From Alteromonas sp. RKMC-009 (lineage in GTDB: Bacteria; Pseudomonadota; Gammaproteobacteria; Enterobacterales; Alteromonadaceae), in assembly GCF_003584565.2 (NCBI RefSeq), contig NZ_CP031010.1, forward strand, positions 3,162,001-3,226,000: a DNA stretch of 64,000 nt, written 5' to 3'. Under the pieces are notes generated by a model, which was not told the origin of the DNA, did not search any database, and saw only the letters and a list, made by a program, of their open reading frames with translations. A program made the translations under genes and the position numbers. Shown here one piece after another: positions 48,006-54,869 of this stretch (positions are counted from its first letter, which is position 1; each line of letters starts with the position of its first letter).

Positions 48006-48195
48006 AATGTCTGCAATTTTTCCCGGCTATGTTTTATCACTGACTACCTTCCCTGAGTATCAGTCTTCCCCTCCCTCATTAGTTTCAACAGGTTTGCTCT
48101 GCGGGTTTTATACGTAAATACAAATGCTTTTCCGGCTTAACCACCGCAGCCATGATATTGTTGCTAAATAAATTGGTATATTTCAGGGAGGATGA

Positions 48196-49038
48196 ATGTA
48201 CAAATCAGCTTTGCTGTTAGTGTTATTCGTATTTTGGAAGACAGCCGGAGCTTCTAATGAAAGCAGTCCGGCCAGTAAGATATCTCTTCACTCAACGATT
48301 TTACAGGAAATCCGGAACGTCTATATTTACCTGCCTCCCGACTACGAAGGCTCTGACTCACTTTTTCCTGTTATTTATGTAACCGACGGAGATATTCACC
48401 GCTTAAGAGCCATTGCAGGTGTAGTGGAAGGGTTGAGTACCGCCACGCTGGAAAACCAGATGAGGCAGGCTGTTATTGTTGCGATCCCGAATACCAACAG
48501 AAGCCGTGACCTGACTCCGTCAGTTCTGCCAGAATGGACATTTGAGAACAGGAAACTGGATACTTTTGAACAATCCGGTGGTGCCAAACAATTCAGGGAT
48601 TTTCTTAAAACAGAGCTTGTTCCCTATATTGAAAGGAGATACCGGGTTTCAACTGAGAGAATTCTGGTAGGAGAATCATTCGGCGGACTGTTTGCTGCCG
48701 ATACTCTGCTGCAACAGCCTGATCTTTTCTCCGGATACCTTATTATCGACCCCACAGCTTTATGGGATGACAATTACCTGAACCGGCAGTATGAATTAAA
48801 AAAGGAGACTGTTCTTACTACATCACCCCGCATCTACTTTACTTTTGCCAATAACAGTCACCTAGGCAAAATCGGACTCACAAACAGAAAATGGGGTGAG
48901 CGATTTGCATCAGCACTCAAGGCCGCAAGTAGTAACCCTGCTCGTGTATCACAACGCTACTTTGAGGATGAAACCCATGGCACCGTTGCATTTCTGGCCT
49001 GGTATCATGGCCTCAGGGCACTATTGCCTGCTGAATAA
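48196..49038 (+). CDS. Exported alpha/beta-hydrolase, putative esterase
   Basis: A 280-residue protein with an N-terminal signal peptide (about residues 1-20, SALLLVLFVFWKTAGAS). The mature part is an esterase-D/enterochelin-esterase-type alpha/beta hydrolase: YIYLPPDYEGSDSLFPVIYVTDGD opening, nucleophile elbow GESFGG with Ser161, and a His in DETHG at 261. The acidic member of the triad is not certain. Similar proteins hydrolyse siderophore, feruloyl or acetyl esters, but there is no siderophore or polysaccharide cluster here to choose between them. The ATG at 48196 follows GGGAGG. Monocistronic by context. Confidence 0.85.
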   Translation: MYKSALLLVLFVFWKTAGASNESSPASKISLHSTILQEIRNVYIYLPPDYEGSDSLFPVIYVTDGDIHRLRAIAGVVEGLSTATLENQMRQAVIVAIPNTNRSRDLTPSVLPEWTFENRKLDTFEQSGGAKQFRDFLKTELVPYIERRYRVSTERILVGESFGGLFAADTLLQQPDLFSGYLIIDPTALWDDNYLNRQYELKKETVLTTSPRIYFTFANNSHLGKIGLTNRKWGERFASALKAASSNPARVSQRYFEDETHGTVAFLAWYHGLRALLPAE

Positions 49039-49144
49039 CCACAATCACTTCAGATAGAATCGTTTGTTTTCATAATCCGCTTATAACGTTCATCCTAAAA
49101 GTATGGAACAGTCCTGAGGACGCTCCCCACTAATCCATAAACAA

Positions 49145-49624
49145 TTAAAATAACACGGGCAAAATTGATGATGCATTAAGTAATATATGTAATAGCAGCG
49201 CTGCAACAAAGCCTTTCCGATGACGGTACCTGAGATACAGTCGTGTCATCAGGGCAAAGCTCAGAAAGGTCGTCACTCCCCACCCCACATACACGATGCC
49301 GTGCAGGCCGCCGGCAATGAAACCACAGATAATGATAACCGGGCCATCAGTTGTTATTTTTTTCCTCAACTGATGAATAAGCCCTGTAAGGACACAATTC
49401 TCTAAAAAGGGGCCTGCGAAAACGATGAAGATGATCCCCTGCAAACTTACTGACGGAAAGCCCTCTTCACCTTCCGCGGGAAAAGGGATTCCCGCAAAAG
49501 ATGCAAAGTACACGATAAAAAAAGTCCAGAGAACGCACCACACATAGCTGAGTAAAAGATCAGGCAGCAATTGGATTTGTGAATACACTAAGTCTTTACC
49601 GGGCATAATACAGGCAGTCCCCAT
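49145..49624 (-). CDS. CPBP-like intramembrane protein with incomplete motif
   Basis: A membrane protein of about 159 residues with four or five hydrophobic helices. The segments GPFLENCVLTGLIHQLRK, FIAGGLHG and LLHILLNAS resemble the three motifs of CPBP (CAAX-protease and bacteriocin-processing) intramembrane proteases, but the first motif has Glu-Asn where Glu-Glu is expected and lacks the following Arg. It may therefore be an inactive or diverged member. The ATG at 49624 behind AGGAAA is preferred over a TTG 12 nt upstream. It converges on the esterase gene with no clear terminator. Confidence 0.6.
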   Translation of the reverse strand: MGTACIMPGKDLVYSQIQLLPDLLLSYVWCVLWTFFIVYFASFAGIPFPAEGEEGFPSVSLQGIIFIVFAGPFLENCVLTGLIHQLRKKITTDGPVIIICGFIAGGLHGIVYVGWGVTTFLSFALMTRLYLRYRHRKGFVAALLLHILLNASSILPVLF

Positions 49625-49997
49625 TTTCCTGCTCAAAGCCTATCTTTTACGCCCTTCCGGTGCCACTGCGCTGAGGTACAGGTAATAATACAAAGTTGAC
49701 GGGAGGTAATTCCCACCGCTGCGAAAAAACTACACAAAAGTGTGTTGCCGGGTAGCAACGTTAACGTCATTTTCTTTTACTAGTGTCAGGTACAGTGCTG
49801 AACCTTACCGCACGATCACGTGCATTTCGGCGACTTTTGGGCGAACTTTCGCCGGTGATAACAGCAGTAAGCTGAGCTGGTAGAATTTTTGCTAAGGTTG
49901 TTAGTGTTAAGAACTTAATGCTGAGTGTCACAGGCGGGAGTTCCTGCTGAGAACCCGGTGCAGTTAACGAATTTGTACAATTAAAAGTGAGATTACA
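49625..49997. other. Intergenic region without a recognised gene
   Basis: 373 nt between the divergent CPBP-like gene and the 63-residue gene. It contains two short inverted repeats: GTTGC-CGGGTA-GCAAC around 49744-49759, and CGGCGA with TCGCCG about 15 nt apart near 49828-49854. An open minus-strand frame reads Arg- and Lys-rich near 49767-49850, but has no plausible start or ribosome-binding site. I see no tRNA, riboswitch or convincing promoter. Confidence 0.5.
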
Positions 49998-50189
49998 ATG
50001 ATGAAAATCCAGGTACATGATAACAAAGGAATTGAAACCCACGAATTGTCTGCAGACGAACTCACACCGCAGGTAGAGCGCAAGCTGAAAGCGCTTTATG
50101 CATTCGGCGGATACTGCAAAATAGGAAACACACGATATCAGAGTGCAGAAGTGCTGCTGGCAGATATTGCCCCCCGTATGGCCGGATAA
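49998..50189 (+). CDS. Small protein of unknown function
   Basis: A 63-residue, soluble-looking protein (MMKIQVHDNKGIETHELSADEL ... RYQSAEVLLADIAPRMAG) with no signal peptide or membrane helix. The family is not recognised. Its reality is supported by a GTGAG-type ribosome-binding site, a codon pattern and amino-acid composition like its neighbours, and a terminator-like hairpin 7 nt after the stop. Its sequence, mixed acidic and basic with one Cys, suggests a small folded cytoplasmic protein. It lies just upstream of the PhoB-like array of plcP but on the far side of the hairpin, so it is probably a separate unit. Confidence 0.6.
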   Translation: MMKIQVHDNKGIETHELSADELTPQVERKLKALYAFGGYCKIGNTRYQSAEVLLADIAPRMAG

Positions 50190-50196
50190 ATCGCAA

Positions 50197-50230
50197 AACT
50201 GGCTGCGTCAGCGAATGCGGCCAGTTCTTT
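50197..50230 (+). terminator. Putative terminator of the 63-residue gene
   Basis: AACTGGC (50197-50203) and GCCAGTT (50220-50226) form a 7-bp stem with a 16-nt loop, followed by CTTTCT. Confidence 0.55.
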
Positions 50231-50247
50231 CTCCCCGCATATGGCCG

Positions 50248-50309
50248 TTGTCACGATACTGTCAGACAACCTTCACTAACCTGTAAACCTGCAGTCACCT
50301 GACTGTCAA
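50248..50309 (+). promoter_or_regulatory. Tandem PhoB-like box array upstream of plcP
   Basis: Six half-sites of the PhoB type start at exactly 11-nt intervals: TTGTCAC (50248), CTGTCAG (50259), CCTTCAC (50270), CTGTAAA (50281), CAGTCAC (50292) and CTGTCAA (50303). PhoB boxes are pairs of CTGTCAT-like repeats in 11-nt register, so this equals three consecutive boxes. A -10-like TAAGAT (50320-50325) begins 10 nt after the last half-site, the usual geometry where PhoB replaces the -35. The plcP ATG is 33 nt further. Confidence 0.8.
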
Positions 50310-50357
50310 TTAAACATCCTAAGATGTCCTTCCAAAGTTACTGCTTTGGGAACGGCT

Positions 50358-51158
50358 ATGAAACGCACTCACTACCGCACACTGTGGTTATCTGACATTC
50401 ACCTTGGCAATAAAGATTGCAAAGCTGAATACCTTCTCGACTTTCTTAACAATGTCACCGTCGACACCCTTTATCTGGTTGGCGATATCGTTGATATGTG
50501 GGAGATGTCGCGGCAATTTCGCTGGCCTGAGGCGCACAACCAGGTGCTTCATACATTTATGAAAATGAGCCGTGAAGGGACCAAAGTGGTGTATCTGCCC
50601 GGTAATCATGACGAGCCGTTGCAGTCTTACTCCGGAATGGATTTTGGCGAAATTGAGATCCGCAGAGAATATGTCCATACCACCCTGCAGGGCAAAAAGT
50701 ACCTTATCCTTCATGGCGATCAGTTCGATGCTGATGTGACCCTGGGAAAATTCCACGCCTGGATTGGTGACAAAGGCTACGACCTGCTTCTGTTCCTCAA
50801 CCGCTGGTTTAACCGCTTCCGTCAGTGGCGCAACAACCACTACTGGTCTCTGGCAGGCTATATCAAAAAGCATATAAAAGGGGCTAACGAAGCCATCAGC
50901 CGTTACCGGGAAGCCTGCTGCGGCAGGGCGAAAAAGATGGGGCTTGATGGTGTGATTTGCGGCCACATCCACCACCCGGAAAGCACCATGGAGAATGGTA
51001 TCCATTACATCAATGATGGCGACTGGATAGAGAACTGCTCTGCCCTTGGCGAAGATTTACAGGGAAATCTGGGGCTTATCAGCTGGATTGATCATATGCA
51101 GGCACAGGCTTCTGTTACCGAGTTCAAGCCACGCTCAAAAGCAACGAAAGCGGCTTAA
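50358..51158 (+). CDS. plcP: PlcP-type metallophosphoesterase (phospholipid-degrading)
   Basis: Calcineurin-like phosphoesterase of 266 residues, often mis-annotated as UDP-2,3-diacylglucosamine hydrolase (LpxH). Metal-ligand motifs in order: DIHLG (Asp13, His15), GDIVD (Asp43), GNHDE (Asn83, His84), HGDQFD (His119) and GHIHHPE (His203, His205), followed by NDGDWIENCSAL. These segments, and the WPEAHN and GDKGYD stretches, match PlcP, the phospholipase C that rhizobia and marine bacteria use under phosphate limitation to turn phosphatidylethanolamine and related lipids into diacylglycerol. The ATG 50358 after GGGAA is preferred to a TTG 12 nt upstream. It sits under a PhoB-like array and next to olsF. 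Confidence 0.85.
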   Translation: MKRTHYRTLWLSDIHLGNKDCKAEYLLDFLNNVTVDTLYLVGDIVDMWEMSRQFRWPEAHNQVLHTFMKMSREGTKVVYLPGNHDEPLQSYSGMDFGEIEIRREYVHTTLQGKKYLILHGDQFDADVTLGKFHAWIGDKGYDLLLFLNRWFNRFRQWRNNHYWSLAGYIKKHIKGANEAISRYREACCGRAKKMGLDGVICGHIHHPESTMENGIHYINDGDWIENCSALGEDLQGNLGLISWIDHMQAQASVTEFKPRSKATKAA

Positions 51159-51204
51159 TTAAAAATAATAACTGACCGGCAACGCTGCCAGCAGGTGAAG
51201 TACT

Positions 51205-51244
51205 CTGTCACGGAAATGCCATGAAACTGTGTAAAAAGCGTCAC
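51205..51244 (+). promoter_or_regulatory. Second PhoB-like box array, upstream of olsF
   Basis: Four half-sites at exact 11-nt spacing: CTGTCAC (51205), ATGCCAT (51216), CTGTGTA (51227) and GCGTCAC (51238), with A-rich 4-nt spacers GGAA, GAAA and AAAA. The first and last are the best matches. A weak -10-like GATATC lies at 51253-51258, about 9 nt further, and the olsF ATG is at 51285. Confidence 0.65.
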
Positions 51245-51284
51245 ACTCAGTTGATATCGTTCGCTCAAAACAATGGGATAAAAT

Positions 51285-53003
51285 ATGTTTACTGTTGATG
51301 ATGTACTGACCCGGCATTATCCGCAGGTTGCGGATAAACCCTGGCTATTCAAATCGCTGTCTTTTGTACTGCGCCACCTGCTGCATGAGCGGGAAATGAC
51401 CGAGTTCAGTGAAACCTATCCGCATTACGTGGATATAGACTTTGTTGAACAGGTGCTTGAGTACTTTAATATCAGCTACTCTACCCGCGATGTGGAAAAA
51501 GAACGTATTCCCACTGAAGGCAAAGTTGTCATTATCGCCAATCACCCGATTGGTACCCTCGACGGTCTTGCATTAATTAAACTGGTCAGTGAAGTACGCC
51601 ACGACTTAAAAGTAGTCGCCAATCAGATGCTGATGGCCGTTGAACCTTTACACAACATGCTGCTGCCAGTAAATAATATGAAGGGCGGCACACCAAAACA
51701 GCACCTTGAAGCCATTCATAAACATTTACACGGTGACGGGGCTGTACTGATTTTTCCGGCCGGAGAGGTTTCCAGACTTCGCCCGCAAGGAGTACGTGAT
51801 ACCCGCTGGCACACCGGCTTCCTTCGTATCGCCAGACAAACAAAATCACCGGTATTACCAGTCTACATCGACGCAAAAAATTCGCCGCTGTTTTACGGCG
51901 TGTCTATGATTTACAAGCCTCTGGCAACTGTATTGCTGGTCAAAGAGATGTTTAAGCAGCGCAAAAAGCACTTACCCATGCGCATTGGCGAGGTAGTGCC
52001 ATACGAAGCTTACAGCCAGCTCACCCTGCCTCTGAAAGAGCAGGTTAAACTTTTCAAACGTCATCTCTACCGCATCGGTGGTAACCGCAAGGGCGTACTG
52101 TCCACTCAGGCTCCCATCGCCACGCCGGAAGACCGCAAAGAACTGACCCGTGCAATCAAACAATGTGAGCACCTGGGTCATACCGCTGACGGCAAACATA
52201 TTTACCTGTATCAGCATCAGGGCTATTCGCCCATCATGCGGGAGATTGGCCGGCTGAGAGAAATCGCTTTTCGCGCGGTGGGGGAAGGTACTAACCGCCG
52301 CCGTGATATTGATCAGTATGACTCCCACTACTACCACCTTGTCTTATGGGATGAAAACGATCTTGAGATTGCCGGCGCCTACCGCTTCGGCGACGCATCC
52401 GTATTGACCGAAGAAGGCCATCCCACCGGCCTGTATTCAGCTACCCTGTTCAATTATGGCAATGACAACGACGCTCTGTTCAAAGAAGGTCTGGAACTGG
52501 GCCGGAGTTTTGTGCAGCCACAGTACTGGGGTAAACGGAGTCTGGATTATTTATGGATTGGTATCGGAGCATTTCTGAGCCGTTATCCGAAATACCGGTT
52601 TCTGTTCGGAGCAGTATCAATAAGCAACGCTTATCCGCAACCTGCCAAAGATTTGCTGGTGCAGTTTTACCGTACCCACTTTCCGGCAAAATTCGGTAGT
52701 GCTTCATCAAGGCTACCCTATCAGGTATCACCGGAGGTGCAGGACATCTTCCCGGGTGAAGACTACAAAGCCGAATTTACCCAACTGAAACACTTGCTGG
52801 CAAATATGGGTGTCAATGTACCGACGTTGTATAAGCAATATTCTGAGATCACTAAAGCCGGCGGCGTTGCGTTTCTTGATTTCAACGTGGATCCGGACTT
52901 TAACGACTGTATAGACGGGCTTGTCGTCGTCGATACCGACAGCCTCACTGACAAAAAGCGTAAGCGCTATCTTGAGGATGCTTCACTGGCGAAATCAGCC
53001 TGA
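51285..53003 (+). CDS. olsF: OlsF-type bifunctional ornithine-lipid synthase (two acyltransferase domains)
   Basis: A 572-residue fusion. The N-terminal half (about residues 60-280) is a PlsC/OlsA-like O-acyltransferase: NHPIGTLDG (His87, Asp93) and FPAGEVS (157-163). The C-terminal half (about 300-500) is an OlsB-like GNAT N-acyltransferase: IAGAYRFGD, LELGRSFVQPQYWGKRSLDYLWIGIGAFL and FLFGAVSISNAYP. This order is that of OlsF of Serratia, which makes ornithine lipid in one polypeptide, N-acylating ornithine and then O-acylating the 3-hydroxy chain. Annotation as hemolysin is common for this family. Its PhoB-like array and its neighbour PlcP support a role in phosphorus-free membrane lipid; a glutamine- or other amino-acid lipid cannot be excluded. 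Confidence 0.85.
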   Translation: MFTVDDVLTRHYPQVADKPWLFKSLSFVLRHLLHEREMTEFSETYPHYVDIDFVEQVLEYFNISYSTRDVEKERIPTEGKVVIIANHPIGTLDGLALIKLVSEVRHDLKVVANQMLMAVEPLHNMLLPVNNMKGGTPKQHLEAIHKHLHGDGAVLIFPAGEVSRLRPQGVRDTRWHTGFLRIARQTKSPVLPVYIDAKNSPLFYGVSMIYKPLATVLLVKEMFKQRKKHLPMRIGEVVPYEAYSQLTLPLKEQVKLFKRHLYRIGGNRKGVLSTQAPIATPEDRKELTRAIKQCEHLGHTADGKHIYLYQHQGYSPIMREIGRLREIAFRAVGEGTNRRRDIDQYDSHYYHLVLWDENDLEIAGAYRFGDASVLTEEGHPTGLYSATLFNYGNDNDALFKEGLELGRSFVQPQYWGKRSLDYLWIGIGAFLSRYPKYRFLFGAVSISNAYPQPAKDLLVQFYRTHFPAKFGSASSRLPYQVSPEVQDIFPGEDYKAEFTQLKHLLANMGVNVPTLYKQYSEITKAGGVAFLDFNVDPDFNDCIDGLVVVDTDSLTDKKRKRYLEDASLAKSA

Positions 53004-53036
53004 CAAGGTAATACAATAAAACCATGCCCTGCCTGT

Positions 53037-53061
53037 AAAAGCCTTGTTCATCAGGGCTTTT
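53037..53061 (+). terminator. Putative terminator of olsF
   Basis: AAAAGCC (53037-53043) pairs with GGCTTTT (53055-53061), loop 11 nt, 34 nt after the olsF stop. Confidence 0.6.
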
Positions 53062-53150
53062 CATTATCCACTCCCCTTCTGCATTGATGCATGTCACTGG
53101 TGTTTTTCCGTTTAATTAAGCGCTGATTAAAAAATAAACTTGCACATATT

Positions 53151-53191
53151 GATTACATGTGTAATCTTAAATTAAGACTACAAGCGTAATC
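53151..53191 (+). promoter_or_regulatory. Twin BlaI/MecI-type operators upstream of blaI
   Basis: A perfect palindrome GATTACA-TG-TGTAATC (53151-53166) and a near copy GACTACA-AG-CGTAATC (53176-53191) lie 25 nt apart, 16 nt before the blaI start. The TTACA-N2-TGTAA core is that of known BlaI and MecI operators. TTGCAC (53140-53145) could be the -35 of the promoter they cover. Confidence 0.8.
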
Positions 53192-53207
53192 CATAAGAGG
53201 CATAATA

Positions 53208-53603
53208 ATGTCAGAAGATAAAAACCAGAAGCCCGATATTTCAAACGCTGAATTTGACGTGCTGGATGCATTATGGGATGGCTACCCGGCGACATCAGCA
53301 GACATTATTGCGCGTTTAAATTCCCGTAAAGCATGGCATGAGAAAACCATCAAAACCTTGCTTAGCCGGCTGGTGAAAAAGCAGGTTATCAGCTTTGAGA
53401 AATTGCAGCGGCAATATTTGTACACACCGCTCATCGCCCGTGAAGATTACACCAAAAAAGAAACGGCCAGTTTTGTCAGCCGGATGTTCAAAGGCAAGAT
53501 TGCGCCTATGGTTGCCGGCTTTGCCAACCAGAACAGTCTTTCCAGGCAGGATGTGGATGATCTGAAAGCATTGATTGAAAAGTGGGAGAAGAACAATGAC
53601 TGA
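53208..53603 (+). CDS. blaI: BlaI/MecI-family transcriptional repressor
   Basis: A 131-residue winged-helix repressor (ISNAEFDVLDALWDGYPATSADIIARL, then the recognition helix WHEKTIKTLLSRLVKKQVI and wing LQRQYLYTPLI) with a C-terminal dimerisation helix region. BlaI proteins are inactivated by cleavage by a BlaR-type M56 protease; such a protease is encoded in the next gene, overlapping by 8 nt. Twin operators immediately upstream indicate autoregulation. There is no beta-lactamase gene next to it, so the regulated target is unknown. Confidence 0.92.
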   Translation: MSEDKNQKPDISNAEFDVLDALWDGYPATSADIIARLNSRKAWHEKTIKTLLSRLVKKQVISFEKLQRQYLYTPLIAREDYTKKETASFVSRMFKGKIAPMVAGFANQNSLSRQDVDDLKALIEKWEKNND

Positions 53604-54804
53604 CTGGTTGCTGCAACAGCAGGTTGTACTGTCTGTTGCGCTTATTTTTCTGATGTTAACCGTGCGCTTTCTTATTCCTGCTTTAGGCGCCGGCCGGGCG
53701 TATCAGCTCTGGCTGCTGGTACCCGTGGTGCTCATTGCCCATAACCTGCCTGCTTCAGCAGTGAGCTTACCGGCTGGTCCGGTAAGCCGCTATGTCACCG
53801 GAACCGGCTCTTTAATCGCCAGCCCTGCTGGCAACACCTTTCTGTTCATATGGGCTGCCGGCGCATTCCTGATTGCTGCCAGTGTTGTTTTTCGCTACGT
53901 GGCTCTGGCCAGGCACATCGCAAACAAACACCATACAGCAAGTCTGCATTCAAGACACTATCTGGTCAGTCCCGCCGTTTCAACGCCACTGCTGTTCGGG
54001 ATACTCCGTCCGCAGATGATCATGCCTGCGTTTTTCCACAGCGCGTTCACGGAAAGACAGCAATCAATGATCATCGAGCACGAACAAACCCATCTGCGCC
54101 GGGGCGACCACCTGTGGAATGCTTTAGCGCTGATATTACTGAGCCTGTTCTGGTTCAACCCTCTGGTCTGGGCAGCGCTGTCAGCTTTCCGCACCTGCCA
54201 GGAAGTTTCATGCGACGCAGCAGTGCTGAGCCACAAATCTCAGGCAGACAAAATTCATTATGCAAAAGCACTTGTGCAGTGTGCTGAGCATACTACCGGC
54301 AATAACACCTTGTACCCCGCTTACGGAGAAAAGAAAACCATGCTTACACGCCTTACACAGATGCAAAAAACCACTACGGGCAATAAAACAATTACTCTGG
54401 CCACCTGCCTTGCTATCAGTATTTTTACAGCAAACACTGCGCTGGCAAAGCTCGCCGGAACGCTGGTGAAAGCAGAACAGGTTAATCTTGCGCAGCCTGT
54501 TATGCGAATTGACCCTGTCTACCCTGCTGAAGCCGCCGCAAACAATCAGGAAGGCTCGGTAATATTGAAATTTGATATTTCTGCCACCGGCACTACAGAG
54601 AATATTGAAATTGTGGATGCCTTTCCTGATGGCGTTTTTGACGAGAGTGCCAGAGTTGCCCTGTCTCAGTGGGAATATAAGCCACGGGTTCAGGGCGGTA
54701 AAGCCATGCGCCAGACAGGTATACTGGTTCAACTGGATTTCCGTCTTGATAACACCCGTGCATCAAACGCAAATGAAATGGAGAAAATCAGCGTAACGCG
54801 GTAA
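53596..54804 (+). CDS. BlaR1-like M56 peptidase fused to a TonB-like C-terminal domain
   Basis: A 402-residue membrane protein. Helices near residues 9-30, 37-56 and 82-103 precede the M56 zinc-peptidase motif HEQTH (162-166) within PLLFGILRPQMIMP ... RRGDH; a fourth helix follows (about 172-190) and another near 260-275. In place of the penicillin-sensor domain of BlaR1, residues about 300-390 form a TonB-type domain (RIDPVYPAEAAANNQEGSVILKFDISATG ... ALSQWEYKPR). The ATG 53596 overlaps the blaI stop. Such M56-TonB proteins are widespread in gammaproteobacteria; the signal sensed is unknown. It probably cleaves the adjacent BlaI. Confidence 0.88.
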   Translation: MTDWLLQQQVVLSVALIFLMLTVRFLIPALGAGRAYQLWLLVPVVLIAHNLPASAVSLPAGPVSRYVTGTGSLIASPAGNTFLFIWAAGAFLIAASVVFRYVALARHIANKHHTASLHSRHYLVSPAVSTPLLFGILRPQMIMPAFFHSAFTERQQSMIIEHEQTHLRRGDHLWNALALILLSLFWFNPLVWAALSAFRTCQEVSCDAAVLSHKSQADKIHYAKALVQCAEHTTGNNTLYPAYGEKKTMLTRLTQMQKTTTGNKTITLATCLAISIFTANTALAKLAGTLVKAEQVNLAQPVMRIDPVYPAEAAANNQEGSVILKFDISATGTTENIEIVDAFPDGVFDESARVALSQWEYKPRVQGGKAMRQTGILVQLDFRLDNTRASNANEMEKISVTR

Positions 54805-54825
54805 CGTTTTATGAATGGAATGATC

Positions 54826-54855
54826 AAAGCCGGGGCAAACCGTTGCCCCGGCTTT
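54826..54855. terminator. Bidirectional terminator between the M56 gene and emrB
   Basis: Perfect 13-bp inverted repeat (AAAGCCGGGGCAA and TTGCCCCGGCTTT, loop ACCG) between convergent genes, with TTTGTTAT on the plus side. Confidence 0.9.
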
Positions 54856-54869
54856 GTTATATTAACTGG

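Noticed and set aside
49840..49940. Sigma-E promoters at two GAACTT matches
   Set aside because: Neither GAACTT is followed at 15-16 nt by a TCTGA-like -10.
49767..50042. 91-codon minus-strand frame, Arg/Lys-rich near its end, possible transposase remnant
   Set aside because: It overlaps the 63-residue gene, has no ribosome-binding site, and I cannot name any transposase it matches; no terminal inverted repeats or target duplication were seen.
50358..51158. Call as lpxH (UDP-2,3-diacylglucosamine diphosphatase)
   Set aside because: Motif context (WPEAHN, GDKGYD, NDGDWIENC), the PhoB-like array and the olsF neighbour fit PlcP better; it is still the main alternative.
51285..53003. Call as hemolysin
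   Set aside because: The hemolysin label for this family comes from indirect early annotation; both catalytic domains are lipid acyltransferases.
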